64,000 nucleotides of DNA from Pseudomonas tensinigenes (GTDB lineage: Bacteria; Pseudomonadota; Gammaproteobacteria; Pseudomonadales; Pseudomonadaceae): NCBI RefSeq assembly GCF_014268445.2, contig NZ_CP077089.1, positions 5,835,001 through 5,899,000 of the forward strand. Direction: 5' to 3'. The translations under genes and the position numbers were made by a program. The notes beneath the pieces are model-generated. The model saw only the letters and a list, made by a program, of their open reading frames with translations, was not told the origin of the DNA and ran no database searches. Numbering within the stretch: the first letter of the stretch is position 1; each line of letters opens with the position of its first letter. Of the stretch, positions 8,972 to 17,306 are shown piece after piece.

Positions 8972-10528
8972 GTGAGCCAGTCACTGATCGCTGCCCTGCA
9001 AAACCCGGCCCTCTACCCGCACCCCGTTGAAGGGTTCCAGGTCATCGAAACCCATATCTCGTGGGTGATCCTCACCGGTCCCTTCGCTTATAAAGTGAAA
9101 AAACCGGTCAACTTCGGCTTTCTCGACTTCACCGGTCTCGACTCGCGCGCACATTTCTGTGCTGAAGAGCTGCGTCTGAACCAGCGTCTGACCGACGATT
9201 TGTACCTGGAAGTGTTGCCAGTGACCGGCAGCGTTGAAGCACCGCAACTGGGCGGCGACGGCCCGGCCATTGAATATGTGCTGAAAATGCGCCAGTTCCC
9301 GCAGACCGGTTTGCTCAGCACCCTGCAAGCCAACGGCGAGCTGACCACCCAGCACATCGACGAGATGGCCGAGCAGATTGCCCGCTTCCACCTCACCGCG
9401 CCAAAAGTCCCTGCCGAACACGATGCCGGCACCCCGGACAGTGTGATGGCGCCGGTGTCGCAAAACTTCGAGCAGATCCTGCCGTTCCTCAGCGACAAAA
9501 ACGATCTGCTGCAACTCGAGGCACTGAAAGCCTGGGCCGAAAGCAGCTTCGAGCGTCTCAAGCCACTGTTCGCGCAACGCAAGGCCGAAGGTTTCACCCG
9601 TGAGTGCCACGGCGATATCCACCTGGGCAACGCCACGGTCATCGACGGCAAAGTGGTGATCTTCGACTGCATCGAGTTCAACGAACCGTTCCGCTTCACT
9701 GACGTCTGGGCCGACACCGGTTTCCTCGCGATGGACCTGGAAGACCGTGGCCTGAAATCCCTGGCGCGCCGCTTCATCAGCCAATACCTGGAGCTGACCG
9801 GCGACTATCAAGGCCTGGAAGTGCTGAACTTCTATAAAGCCTACCGCGCACTGGTTCGCGCCAAGGTTGCGCTGTTCAGCATGCCGGCGGACGCGACGCC
9901 GGTGCAGCGCGCCACCACCCTGCGCCAGTACCGCAACTACGCCAACCTGGCGGAAAGCTACAGCACCATTCCTTCGCGCTTCATGGCGATCACCCACGGC
10001 GTTTCCGCGGTCGGCAAGAGCCACGTGGCCATGCGTCTGGTCGAAGCGCTGGGCGCCATTCGTCTGCGTTCCGATGTCGAGCGCAAGCGCCTGTTCGGCG
10101 AGCAAACCGTTGCCAACGACGTGCAAGCCGGTATCTATAGTGCTGACGCCAGCACCGCGACCTACTCGCGTCTGCACGAAATTGCGGAAGTGATCCTGCA
10201 CGCTGGTTTCCCGGTGGTGATCGATGCCACTTATCTCAAGCGTGAACAGCGCGACAACGCGGCGAAGATCGCCGAAGCCACCGGCACGCCGTTCCTGATC
10301 CTCGACTGCAATGCGCCGCAAGCGGTGATCGAGAGCTGGCTGGCGATTCGTCAGGCGGACAAACAGGATCCGTCCGACGCCACACTGGCCGTGATCGAAG
10401 CGCAGCAGGCCAATCGTGAAGCGCTGACGCCGGAAGAAATCTTGCGCAGCAAACGCGTACAGACCAATGAATCCGGCACGCTGGACACCGTGGTCGCACA
10501 GATCCGTCAGCGCCTGCCAGGCCTGTAA
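8972..10528 (+). CDS. Fusion of aminoglycoside-phosphotransferase-like kinase and P-loop (AAA) domain
   Basis: 518 residues from a GTG start with GAAGGA 6 bases upstream; upstream in-frame ATGs lack a ribosome-binding site. The N-terminal two thirds resembles the aminoglycoside phosphotransferase/kinase fold: a Lys-rich strand (GPFAYKVKKPVNFGFLDF) and the catalytic loop CHGDIHLGN near residue 212 followed by IFDCIEF. The C-terminal third has a Walker A motif GVSAVGKS near residue 343 and an ATPase-like fold (VVIDATYLKREQRDNAA). Such fusions are widespread in Proteobacteria and annotated as bifunctional ATPase/gluconate-kinase-like proteins; the physiological substrate is not established, and antibiotic modification should not be assumed. 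Stands alone. Confidence 0.85.
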   Translation: MSQSLIAALQNPALYPHPVEGFQVIETHISWVILTGPFAYKVKKPVNFGFLDFTGLDSRAHFCAEELRLNQRLTDDLYLEVLPVTGSVEAPQLGGDGPAIEYVLKMRQFPQTGLLSTLQANGELTTQHIDEMAEQIARFHLTAPKVPAEHDAGTPDSVMAPVSQNFEQILPFLSDKNDLLQLEALKAWAESSFERLKPLFAQRKAEGFTRECHGDIHLGNATVIDGKVVIFDCIEFNEPFRFTDVWADTGFLAMDLEDRGLKSLARRFISQYLELTGDYQGLEVLNFYKAYRALVRAKVALFSMPADATPVQRATTLRQYRNYANLAESYSTIPSRFMAITHGVSAVGKSHVAMRLVEALGAIRLRSDVERKRLFGEQTVANDVQAGIYSADASTATYSRLHEIAEVILHAGFPVVIDATYLKREQRDNAAKIAEATGTPFLILDCNAPQAVIESWLAIRQADKQDPSDATLAVIEAQQANREALTPEEILRSKRVQTNESGTLDTVVAQIRQRLPGL

Positions 10529-10541
10529 GAAACTATTTCGG

Positions 10542-10570
10542 CCGTGAAGCCCTCGCTTGCTTCACGGCCG
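10542..10570. terminator. Hairpin between APH/P-loop gene and pentapeptide gene
   Basis: Inverted repeat GGCCGTGAAGC / GCTTCACGGCC with an 8-base loop, flanked by the complementary CTATTT / AAATAG (10532-10578). No long T tract follows, so termination strength is uncertain. A possible -10 (TATACT, 10585-10590) for the next gene lies right behind it, with TTCACG inside the hairpin at the -35 distance. Confidence 0.5.
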
Positions 10571-10618
10571 TCAAATAGTGGCACTATACTGGCGTCATAA
10601 AACCAACGGTGATATGAC

Positions 10619-10963
10619 ATGAGCCAGCCGAAACTTCTCGACACCCCGCTGTATGCCTTGCTGCACAAAGACGACATCACAGGTTTCAACAAAGAGCGCC
10701 CACTGGATGGCCCGATCGATATGGTCGGCGGCGATTTCCGTGGCCTCGATCTGCGTGAACTGAATGCCGATGGCGTGGATTTCAGGGACGCGTATTTCCG
10801 TTCCGCCGATTTACGTGGCATCGATTTCCGTAACGCATCGCTGGAAGGTGCAAGCCTGGCCCATGCGCAGATTTCCGGGGCGTATTTCCCGCCTGAGCTG
10901 AGTGCCGACGAGATTCTGATGTCGATGAATTTCGGGACGCGCCTGCGTTATCGCACCCGCTGA
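10619..10963 (+). CDS. Small pentapeptide-repeat protein
   Basis: 114 residues with A(D/N)LXX-type repeats from about residue 38 to 85 (FRGLDLRELNADGVDFRDAYF, ADLRGIDFRNASLEGASLAHA), predicting a short right-handed quadrilateral beta-helix, with non-repeat ends. Some pentapeptide proteins mimic DNA and protect gyrase from quinolones, but those are longer; nothing here shows that role. No operon partners. The function is unknown. Confidence 0.8.
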   Translation: MSQPKLLDTPLYALLHKDDITGFNKERPLDGPIDMVGGDFRGLDLRELNADGVDFRDAYFRSADLRGIDFRNASLEGASLAHAQISGAYFPPELSADEILMSMNFGTRLRYRTR

Positions 10964-10997
10964 TACGCATACCCCTCACTGATACAACACCCACCTG

Positions 10998-11084
10998 GTG
11001 GGAGCGAGCCTGCTCGCGAAGAGGGAGTGTCAGTCACCCTGATCGTGAAAGTCATACCGCTTTCGCGAGCAGGCTCGCTCCCAC
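10998..11084. repeat. REP doublet (REPIN), GTGGGAGCGAGCC family
   Basis: GTGGGAGCGAGCCTGCTCGC at the left and its complement at the right, 40-45 bases apart, forming a long imperfect hairpin. First of nine copies of this family in the window. Non-autonomous repeats of this kind are mobilised by RAYT (REP-associated tyrosine transposase) proteins; none is encoded here. Confidence 0.93.
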
Positions 11085-11250
11085 ATCTGGAATGTGTTTC
11101 CTCCTGCCTTTCTGCGCTCGCAAGCCTTACAAGCTCCCCTTCTTAGAAGCGTTTGCGTTGAATCCGACCAAACAACCACGCTTTTCCTACTGATGGCTAC
11201 ACTCCTGAGAAGCTCGCCCACGCACCATTCGGCCGTCGCAAGGAGGCTTG

Positions 11251-11523
11251 ATGAATGATGAACTGCAACACCTGAAGAATCTTGGCAAGACGTCGGCGCA
11301 ATGGCTGCATGCCGTGGGCATCCACAGCGCCTCGGACTTGCGTCGCCTGGGCGCTGTAGACGCCTACCGGGCCGTGCGTACCCGCGGGTTTCGCGCATCG
11401 AAGGTGTTGTTGTATGCGATCGAAGGCGCGCTGATGGATGTGCACTGGAACGACATCCCCGCCGAACGCAAAGACGCCCTGAACAAACAGCTCGAAGCCA
11501 TTTCCTCGCGCCACAAGAACTGA
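11251..11523 (+). CDS. TfoX/Sxy C-terminal domain protein
   Basis: 90 residues, all within the TfoX C-terminal fold (LKNLGKTSAQWLHAVGIHSASDLRRLGAVDAYRAV), a helix-hairpin-helix-like domain found at the end of the competence regulator TfoX. The N-terminal TfoX domain is absent, so this is not a competence activator by itself. AAGGAGG lies 4 bases before the ATG; a TTG one codon upstream is unlikely. Followed 16 bases later by the cNMP-domain gene on the same strand, probably co-transcribed. Both genes occur next to prrF in P. aeruginosa as well. Confidence 0.85.
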   Translation: MNDELQHLKNLGKTSAQWLHAVGIHSASDLRRLGAVDAYRAVRTRGFRASKVLLYAIEGALMDVHWNDIPAERKDALNKQLEAISSRHKN

Positions 11524-11539
11524 ACGGGCATTGACCGTC

Positions 11540-12334
11540 ATGTATTTACTGGGGGAACAATCGGCCTGCGCCGATGCCTTGATCAACCGCTTGCAGAGTT
11601 TGCCCGCGCTGTGGCTGCGCGATCTGTTGCCTTGCGGGCCGGTTCTGCAACTTGAAGCGACGGACGATCTGATGACGCAGTTACCCGCCGATCAGTTGTT
11701 TCTGCTCAATGACGGTGTGATCAATGGCTGCATCGGAACCCGGCCACTGTTTTATTGGCAGGAGGGCGATGTGATCGGCCTTCAGCAGGGAGACGACTGG
11801 GCGGATTGCCGCTTATGCAGTGAGGGCACGTTACGTTTGACGCCCTATCGACGTCCGGAAGTCTTCCAGCATTTATTTGCTGACTCTCGTCGGGCAGAAC
11901 AGTTTCTCGAGTATCTGCTGGGGCAAGTGGCGATCCTTGCCCATGCTGTCGCGGAACTGAAGCCGCGAGAGTTTCGCAGTACCAACGGTTTTAAACGGGT
12001 TGAGGCGGGGGAAACACTGATCAATCAGGGTGACGCTGCTGACCATGTGTTTGTGATCATCGATGGGCATGCCGAGGCGTTTGTGGACGGACTTAAGGTG
12101 GGAGACGTGGCCAAGGACGAGATTTTCGGGGCCATGGCCGTGTTTACCGGCGAGCTGCGCAATGCCACGGTCATTGCCCGGGAGCCAAGTACGGTGATGC
12201 TGATTCCCGGTGAGCAATTCTTGAGCATGACCCGCACCAATCCAAAGATTGCACACAGCCTGATCGAGAGCATGGCGCGACGAATCGGCCAACTGAACAA
12301 GCAAGTCACCCAATTGAGCGCAAACAAAAGCTAA
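11540..12334 (+). CDS. Cyclic-nucleotide-binding-type protein, tandem CNBD
   Basis: 264 residues. The C-terminal half is a clear cNMP-binding fold (VEAGETLINQGDAADHVFVIIDGHAEAF, then GDVAKDEIFGAMAVFTGELRNATVIA). The N-terminal half (LPADQLFLLNDGVINGCIGTRPLFYWQEGDVIGLQQGD) looks like a second, degenerate copy. No helix-turn-helix follows, so this is not a CRP-type DNA-binding regulator; it ends in a short helix (SMARRIGQLNKQVTQLSANKS). The phosphate-binding cassette (FGAMAVFTGELRNATV) keeps Gly, Glu and Arg-like positions but is not canonical. In P. aeruginosa the equivalent position beside prrF holds the cAMP-binding protein CbpA; this is probably its orthologue. A TTG at 11531 is an alternative start. 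Confidence 0.8.
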   Translation: MYLLGEQSACADALINRLQSLPALWLRDLLPCGPVLQLEATDDLMTQLPADQLFLLNDGVINGCIGTRPLFYWQEGDVIGLQQGDDWADCRLCSEGTLRLTPYRRPEVFQHLFADSRRAEQFLEYLLGQVAILAHAVAELKPREFRSTNGFKRVEAGETLINQGDAADHVFVIIDGHAEAFVDGLKVGDVAKDEIFGAMAVFTGELRNATVIAREPSTVMLIPGEQFLSMTRTNPKIAHSLIESMARRIGQLNKQVTQLSANKS

Positions 12335-12405
12335 GGCCAAGCCCTTTGTTTTCGGGCCATTGCGGCCATTTCCAAGTCTAATTCAAAGAAATGAGAAAAC
12401 AGTTG

Positions 12406-12437
12406 TTGACGCGGTAATGAGAATCGCTATGATTATC
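12406..12437 (+). promoter_or_regulatory. prrF promoter with overlapping Fur box
   Basis: TTGACG (12406-12411) and TATGAT (12428-12433) are spaced 16 bases, with the predicted start near 12440. A Fur-box-like sequence GAGAATCGCTATGATTATC (12419-12437) covers the -10; by eye it matches about 13 of 19 positions of the GATAATGATAATCATTATC consensus. Fur with Fe2+ bound here would block transcription, giving the sRNA only in iron starvation. Confidence 0.75.
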
Positions 12438-12440
12438 ACA

Positions 12441-12553
12441 ACTGGTCGCGAGATCAGTCGATATTCTGAAAAGCCCTTGGTTCGGACTCTCAGATTATCT
12501 CCTCATCAGGCTAATCACGGTTATTTGACCCGGTTTTTACCGGGTCTTTTTTT
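12441..12553 (+). ncRNA. prrF: PrrF iron-responsive small RNA
   Basis: About 113 bases starting ACTGGTCGCGAGATCAGTCG, containing the conserved block CTCATCAGGCTAATCACGG and ending in an intrinsic terminator GACCCGG-TTTTTA-CCGGGTC followed by T7 (12527-12553). These blocks match the PrrF sRNAs of Pseudomonas, which pair with mRNAs of iron-using proteins (for example sodB, sdh) and repress them when iron is scarce, functionally like RyhB. Placement between the cNMP-domain gene and the phu haem genes is the same as in P. aeruginosa, but only one copy is present, where P. aeruginosa has a tandem pair. The middle part (about 12460-12495) is species-variable. Confidence 0.92.
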
Positions 12554-12566
12554 GCCTGTGGAAAAG

Positions 12567-13418
12567 TCATTTGCCGAACTGTTTGCGCATCTGCTCGCAG
12601 TAATCCTGCTTTGGCGTGACGGACGTGTACCAAACGTAATCGGCCATTGTTGCGGTCACTTCGGCGCCCTGCTCTGCCAGCATCAGCACTGTCGGTGACT
12701 CAGTGGCGCCCAAATCCACAACATGCAGCGGCACGCCAACATCCTTGCGCGCATGCCATGCACCGGCCAGCAACAAAGCAGGTTTCGGTGCAGCCAACAA
12801 GCGTTCGGCCATCCGCCGATCACGCTGTTGCTGAACGGCGAGCATTGCCGGCATCTGTGATTCGGGCAGCAAGCCACAATGGGAGCCGCTGATCTGTTCT
12901 AGCAAAACAGCTTTCACGGATGCTGTATTACTGCGCTCCCCGTTAAGCACGGGCGGATCGCGATAGAAGGTGCGGATTTCAGCGCTATCCAGATTCGCCG
13001 CCAGCAGTGGATACGGCTGAGTCAGCGCGAAGCGGACAATGGGTCCATAGAGATTCCAGTCCCAGCCGTCCTCCCAGGCCAATGCGGCAGGGAAGTCCGC
13101 GGGCGGCGTTGCGGCCTGGCGCATTTGATCAACGCGAGGCTGCTGATCCGGCGTGAGCATTTCCAGTAGCAGACTGCCCTGCGGCCGCTGTTCACCGAGC
13201 GAGCGCAACAGCCACAATTGCGCGGCGTGATGATCGGCGTTGTCATGCTGTTCACCGATAATCAACCGCTCAGGCTCAGCCAAGCGCTTCAGTAGCTGCT
13301 GCGCCGTCAGCACTTCGCCGTTGCGTAGATCGCGAATCTCGCCACTGATCGGCGGCGGAGCCACAGCATGCTGACACCCCGCAAGCAACACCACCGCCAA
13401 CAGCCACATTCCACGCAT
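12567..13418 (-). CDS. phuW: ChaN-family haem-linked lipoprotein (PhuW-type)
   Basis: 283 residues. The lipoprotein signal MRGMWLLAVVLLAGC predicts lipidation at Cys15. The rest is the ChaN fold (RLIIGEQHDNADHHAAQLWLL, near 52; QVLLLEML; LLLAGAWHARKDVGVPLHV near 215), a family of iron-regulated lipoproteins shown in Campylobacter to bind haem pairs. As last gene of phuTUV-phuW, 21 bases after phuV, it probably assists haem handling in the envelope. Ends 13 bases from the convergent prrF terminator. Confidence 0.85.
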   Translation of the reverse strand: MRGMWLLAVVLLAGCQHAVAPPPISGEIRDLRNGEVLTAQQLLKRLAEPERLIIGEQHDNADHHAAQLWLLRSLGEQRPQGSLLLEMLTPDQQPRVDQMRQAATPPADFPAALAWEDGWDWNLYGPIVRFALTQPYPLLAANLDSAEIRTFYRDPPVLNGERSNTASVKAVLLEQISGSHCGLLPESQMPAMLAVQQQRDRRMAERLLAAPKPALLLAGAWHARKDVGVPLHVVDLGATESPTVLMLAEQGAEVTATMADYVWYTSVTPKQDYCEQMRKQFGK

Positions 13419-13439
13419 GCAATCACCTCGATGATCCAG

Positions 13440-14207
13440 TCAGCGGGCGATGATTAGCGGATGCCCACGCTCCGGGTGCGGCTGCACCAACACTTCGAGA
13501 CCGAATACGGCTTGGAGCGTGTCCGGTCGCAAAACCTGCTGCGGTGTATCCAACGCCACCGGCCGCCCGCCTTCCAGCAGCAGAATGCGGTCACAATAAC
13601 GCGCCGCCAGATTCAGATCATGCAGGATCACCAACACCGCCGCGCCACGATCGGCAAACTCGCGCACAGCCTGCAGCGTGGTGTGCTGATGCAGCGGATC
13701 AAGCATCGAAGTCGGCTCATCCAACAGCAACGTCTGCCCAGCCTGACCCGGCCACAATTGCGCCAGCACCCGGGCCAGATGCACACGCTGACGCTCGCCA
13801 CCGGACAGCGCCAGATAACTGCGACCGCTCAAGTGCCGGGCATCCGCTGCCGTCAACGCCGCCGCGATGATTTCGTCATCGCGCATCCGACCGCTTTGCC
13901 AAGGCAAGCGGCCCATTCCGACCACCTCTTCGACGCGGAAAGCAAAATCCAGGGTCGACACTTGTGGCAACACCGCCAATCGTTGCGCACGCTGCGGGCC
14001 AGTCCATTGACTCAATGCCTGCCCGTCGAGCGAAACCTCGCCCGCACTCGCCGCCAACTCCCCGCACAAGGCGCCCAGCAAGGTACTTTTGCCAGCACCG
14101 TTCGGCCCAAGCACACCAAGCACCTCACCCGGTTCGAGTTGCAGCGTTACATCGCTGAGCACTGCCTTGCGCCCACGCTGGATGTGCAAATTTTGCGCAC
14201 GCAACAT
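13440..14207 (-). CDS. phuV: Haem ABC transporter ATP-binding protein
   Basis: 255 residues (HmuV type). Cytosolic ATPase of the haem importer. Walker [10 protein letters not shown] at about residue 35, signature [18 protein letters not shown] at about 132, Walker [13 protein letters not shown] at about 160, followed by the switch histidine ([14 protein letters not shown]). The start ATG overlaps the phuU stop (TGATG), indicating coupled translation. The lack of a separate iron-siderophore partner nearby and the ChaN lipoprotein next to it support haem over ferric siderophore as substrate. Confidence 0.93.
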   Translation of the reverse strand: MLRAQNLHIQRGRKAVLSDVTLQLEPGEVLGVLGPNGAGKSTLLGALCGELAASAGEVSLDGQALSQWTGPQRAQRLAVLPQVSTLDFAFRVEEVVGMGRLPWQSGRMRDDEIIAAALTAADARHLSGRSYLALSGGERQRVHLARVLAQLWPGQAGQTLLLDEPTSMLDPLHQHTTLQAVREFADRGAAVLVILHDLNLAARYCDRILLLEGGRPVALDTPQQVLRPDTLQAVFGLEVLVQPHPERGHPLIIAR

Positions 14208-15244
14208 CAGGCGCGTCCTCGCAGCAGCAGATAAAGGAAGAACGGCGCACCGATAAACGCAGTGACAATACCGATCGGCAACTCTGCCGGCGCCAGCGCC
14301 AGCCGCGCGACCAGATCAGCCAGCAACAACAGACTCGCCCCGGCCAGCACCGATGCCGGCAGCAGCACTTTGTGATCCGGCCCCGCCAGCAACCGCACCA
14401 GATGCGGCACCACCAGCCCGACAAACCCGATCATGCCCGCGGCTGCCACCGCTGCGCCCACACCCAGCGCCGTGCAGAACACCAATTCACGCTTGAGCCG
14501 CTCGACATCAATGCCCAAATGCCCAGCCTCGGATTCCCCGAGCAGCAAGGCATTCAGCGCTTTGGCGCGACGTGGCAACCACAACGCCACGCCGGCGCTG
14601 ATGATCAGCAATGGCCACAGCCGCGCGTAACTGGCGCCGTTGAGACTGCCGAGGTTCCAGAACGTCAGCGTACGCAGGGTCGCGTCATCCGCCAGATAAG
14701 TGAACAGGCCGACCGCCGAACCGGCCAGCGCGGTCAGGGCAATACCCGCAAGCAACATGGTCGCCACATTGGTCTGACCGTTACGGCGACCGAGGCGATA
14801 AACCAGCGCCGTCACCCCGAGGCCGCCGAGGAACGCGCAGGCCGACAGCAGATACGGCCCGAACCACTCCGGCAAGCCACCAAAAAACGAACCACCGACA
14901 ATCGCAATCGCCGCACCCAGCGCTGCGCCGCTGGAAACCCCCACCAGTCCTGGATCCGCCAGCGGATTACGGAACAAACCCTGCATCGCCACACCGGACA
15001 GCGCCAGCACACCGCCAACCGCCAACCCGAGCAAGGTTCGCGGCAGACGAATCTGTCCGAGGATCAGCTCAGCCTGCTCCAGACCGTCCGGCGCCAGCGG
15101 CACGCCGAGCATGCGCAACGCTGCGCGCAACGTATCGAACAGCGGCAGGCTCACCGGCCCCAGCGCCAGTGACAGCCAGATCGCCAACAGACATAGAAGC
15201 GTCAGGCCAATGAACAGACCACGGGGTTTTACCAATGTGGTCAT
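14207..15244 (-). CDS. phuU: Haem ABC transporter permease (FecCD family)
   Basis: 345 residues with about ten membrane helices, typical of BtuC/HmuU permeases. Visible landmarks are [14 protein letters not shown] and the coupling-helix area [20 protein letters not shown], plus the C-terminal [16 protein letters not shown] motif. A homodimer would form the inner-membrane channel between PhuT and PhuV. The start ATG overlaps the phuT stop codon by four bases (ATGA). Confidence 0.95.
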   Translation of the reverse strand: MTTLVKPRGLFIGLTLLCLLAIWLSLALGPVSLPLFDTLRAALRMLGVPLAPDGLEQAELILGQIRLPRTLLGLAVGGVLALSGVAMQGLFRNPLADPGLVGVSSGAALGAAIAIVGGSFFGGLPEWFGPYLLSACAFLGGLGVTALVYRLGRRNGQTNVATMLLAGIALTALAGSAVGLFTYLADDATLRTLTFWNLGSLNGASYARLWPLLIISAGVALWLPRRAKALNALLLGESEAGHLGIDVERLKRELVFCTALGVGAAVAAAGMIGFVGLVVPHLVRLLAGPDHKVLLPASVLAGASLLLLADLVARLALAPAELPIGIVTAFIGAPFFLYLLLRGRA

Positions 15245-16113
15245 TGGCCGCTCTTGGCCGGGTAGAAACCGTCAGACAGGGTTTTCAGCGCTGCCGGCAA
15301 GCGTGGTCCAAGGCCACCAACCAACAGGGTTGGGTCCAGTTCCAGCACTCGGCCGGCCTTGGCCGCGCGACTTGAATTGAGAATCGGGTTTTCCTTGAAC
15401 AGCGCCGCTTTCGCCGCGTCTCCGGTCAATGCACGGTCGGCGAATACCAACACTTCAGGATCGAGGCTGGCGAGGGATTCCACGGAAAACGGTTTGTAAC
15501 CGGTATGCGTCGCCAGGTTATGCCCGCCCGCCTGTTGCAGCAGCCAGTCGGCAGCGGTGTCCTTGCCGGCGATCAATGGCTTGCCACCGGCATGCCCGAG
15601 CAACAACAGAACGCCCGGCGCTTTTTGTTTGGACTGCGCATCTGCAACCCGCACGTTCTGCGCATCGAGTTGCTGTTGATAACTTTGCAGTAGCTGCTTT
15701 GCCTGGGCTTCTGTGCCGAGCAACTGGCCCAGATGGGTGACGTTTTTCTCCAGTGTCGGCAGATCCGGCTGAGCCGAGAACAACTCCACCTGAACCTTGG
15801 CGGCCTTGACCTGTGACAGCACCGGCGGCGGGCCCATTTCTTCGGTGCCGATAAGGATGTCCGGGCGCAGACTGAGAATGCCCTCAGCGGAAAGGCTACG
15901 CTGATAACCAATGCTCGGCAGCGCCTTCAACGACTCCGGATGCTGGCTGGTGGTATCAACGCCGACCAGCTTCGACTCGCCGCCCAACGCACTGACCCAT
16001 TCCGACAGCGCACCGCCGGCGCTGACCCAACGTTGCGGCAAATCGGCCGCTGCAGCCTGATGGCTGACGAACAGTCCGGCACACAGCACAACAACGCGAG
16101 TACTCAGGCGCAT
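15241..16113 (-). CDS. phuT: Periplasmic haem-binding protein
   Basis: 290 residues. A signal peptide (MRLSTRVVVLCAGLFVSHQAAAA) precedes a class III substrate-binding fold: PQRWVSAGGALSEWVSALGGESKLVGVD, then GTEEMGPPPVLSQVKAAKVQ, with the two lobes joined by one helix. HmuT/PhuT proteins bind haem with a Tyr or His; the tyrosine in IGYQRSLSAEG (about residue 73) is a candidate. The frame stays open 140 codons upstream, but ATG 16113 begins a signal peptide and has AAGGA 8 bases upstream. First gene of phuTUVW, divergent from the Rieske gene, behind a Fur-like site. No outer-membrane receptor (PhuR) or haem oxygenase/PhuS lies in the window. Confidence 0.92.
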   Translation of the reverse strand: MRLSTRVVVLCAGLFVSHQAAAADLPQRWVSAGGALSEWVSALGGESKLVGVDTTSQHPESLKALPSIGYQRSLSAEGILSLRPDILIGTEEMGPPPVLSQVKAAKVQVELFSAQPDLPTLEKNVTHLGQLLGTEAQAKQLLQSYQQQLDAQNVRVADAQSKQKAPGVLLLLGHAGGKPLIAGKDTAADWLLQQAGGHNLATHTGYKPFSVESLASLDPEVLVFADRALTGDAAKAALFKENPILNSSRAAKAGRVLELDPTLLVGGLGPRLPAALKTLSDGFYPAKSGQ

Positions 16114-16206
16114 ACACAGCTTCCTTGAAAGACGTTTTTCCCGGGCATCCGGATGACAGGCCAAGTATCCTCGCCCCTGCCAGCCGCCCTGCGGACGAAG
16201 GTCGCC

Positions 16207-16227
16207 ATTTGATAATTGTTTGCATTT
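16207..16227 (-). promoter_or_regulatory. Candidate Fur box upstream of phuT
   Basis: TTTGATAATTGTTTGCATTTAA around 16206-16227 contains one perfect GATAAT hexamer and a partial mirror CATTTA at the right spacing, by eye about 11-12 matches of 19. It lies about 95 bases upstream of phuT and 55 upstream of the Rieske gene, so it could serve either direction. Iron regulation is expected for haem uptake. Confidence 0.45.
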
Positions 16228-16278
16228 AAACGTCAAGCTCGGACATATCCGGACACGAGCGGACATTAGAGGATAGCC

Positions 16279-16596
16279 ATGAAGTTTCTCTGCGCGGGCA
16301 CTGAACTCGCCGAAGCGGCCAGCCGTGGCTTTGAAGTCAACGGGAACAAGCTGTTCGCCGTGCGCCGCAATGGGCAAGCGTACGTTTATCTCAATCGCTG
16401 CCCGCACCGGGGCGTTGGTCTTGAATGGCATCCCGACCAATTTCTCGACCCGAGCAACAGCCTGATCCAGTGCGCCACCCACGGCGCACTGTTTCTGATC
16501 GAGGACGGTGAATGCGTCGCCGGGCCTTGCGCCGGGCAATCACTCACAGCCATTGCGTGCCGGGAAGACGCGCAAGGCTTGTGGATCGATGTTTAA
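16279..16596 (+). CDS. Small Rieske [2Fe-2S] protein
   Basis: 105 residues forming a single Rieske domain. Both cluster boxes are present: CPHRG at about residue 41 and CATHGALF at about 65, giving the two Cys and two His ligands. Such stand-alone Rieske ferredoxins carry electrons to oxygenases, but no oxygenase is adjacent. AGAGGATAGCC precedes the ATG. Divergent from phuT and convergent with sfsA; it shares the phuT control region, so iron control is possible. Confidence 0.9.
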   Translation: MKFLCAGTELAEAASRGFEVNGNKLFAVRRNGQAYVYLNRCPHRGVGLEWHPDQFLDPSNSLIQCATHGALFLIEDGECVAGPCAGQSLTAIACREDAQGLWIDV

Positions 16597-17306
16597 CCGT
16601 TGAGCAGCACGTCGAGACGCCGGTCGATGGCCATCTCTTCATGGTTCAAGCGAACGCCGTAAGCCAGCACTTCAACACCACACGCCACCGCTTCACGCAG
16701 CGCCTCGGCGTAGGCCGAGTCGATCTCCTCGGCCGGTCGCACCGCTTCAATTCCGCTCAGATTGACGCAATACAACTGCACCGCCCGGATCCCGTCCCGC
16801 GCCAGATGTGCCAACTCCCGCAGATGCTTGGCACCACGCTGGGTCACGGCATCGGGAAACGCCGCCACCGCTGTGCCGTCGAAGCCCAGGGTGACGCTTT
16901 TCACTTCCACATACGCCGGGCCGCTTGGGTATTCGAGGCGAAAATCGATGCGGCTTTTTTCCTGCCCGTAGGCCACTTCGCGCTTCAACGCGGTAAAGCC
17001 GTTCAACTCAGTGATAACGCCAGCCTGCAACGCCTCCTCAACCAAACCGTTGGCCCGGGCGGTATTCACGCAAAACAAGCGGCCCTGCGGGGTTTCACCG
17101 ATTTCCCAAGTGCCCGGTAATTTGCGTTTCGGGTCATTGGAGCGGCTGAACCAGACCTGTCCGCCCTCGACCTGGCAATTGAGCATAGAACCGGTGTTCG
17201 GGCAGTGAATGGTCAGCAACTCGCCGCCAACGGTTTCGATATCGGCGAGAAAACGCTTGTAACGCCGGATCAGACGCGCCTCTTCAAGTGGTGGATAAAA
17301 ACGCAT
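16593..17306 (-). CDS. sfsA: DNA/RNA nuclease SfsA
   Basis: 237 residues. SfsA (sugar fermentation stimulation protein A) is a nuclease-like protein with an OB-type N-terminus and PD-(D/E)XK-like core ([24 protein letters not shown] near residue 115-140). The chosen ATG begins [20 protein letters not shown], the family N-terminus; an ATG four codons earlier lies inside the preceding gene. The start overlaps the aminotransferase stop codon (TGATG), so the two genes form a pair. It overlaps the convergent Rieske gene end by 4 bases. Confidence 0.95.
   Translation of the reverse strand: MRFYPPLEEARLIRRYKRFLADIETVGGELLTIHCPNTGSMLNCQVEGGQVWFSRSNDPKRKLPGTWEIGETPQGRLFCVNTARANGLVEEALQAGVITELNGFTALKREVAYGQEKSRIDFRLEYPSGPAYVEVKSVTLGFDGTAVAAFPDAVTQRGAKHLRELAHLARDGIRAVQLYCVNLSGIEAVRPAEEIDSAYAEALREAVACGVEVLAYGVRLNHEEMAIDRRLDVLLNG

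Noticed and set aside
8972..10528. Antibiotic-resistance phosphotransferase
   Set aside because: The kinase-like domain belongs to a fused housekeeping-type family with a P-loop domain, is chromosomal and sits among core genes; no resistance determinant context.
12360..12698. 112-codon frame covering prrF
   Set aside because: It runs through the Fur box, the sRNA and its terminator and into the convergent phuW gene; not coding.
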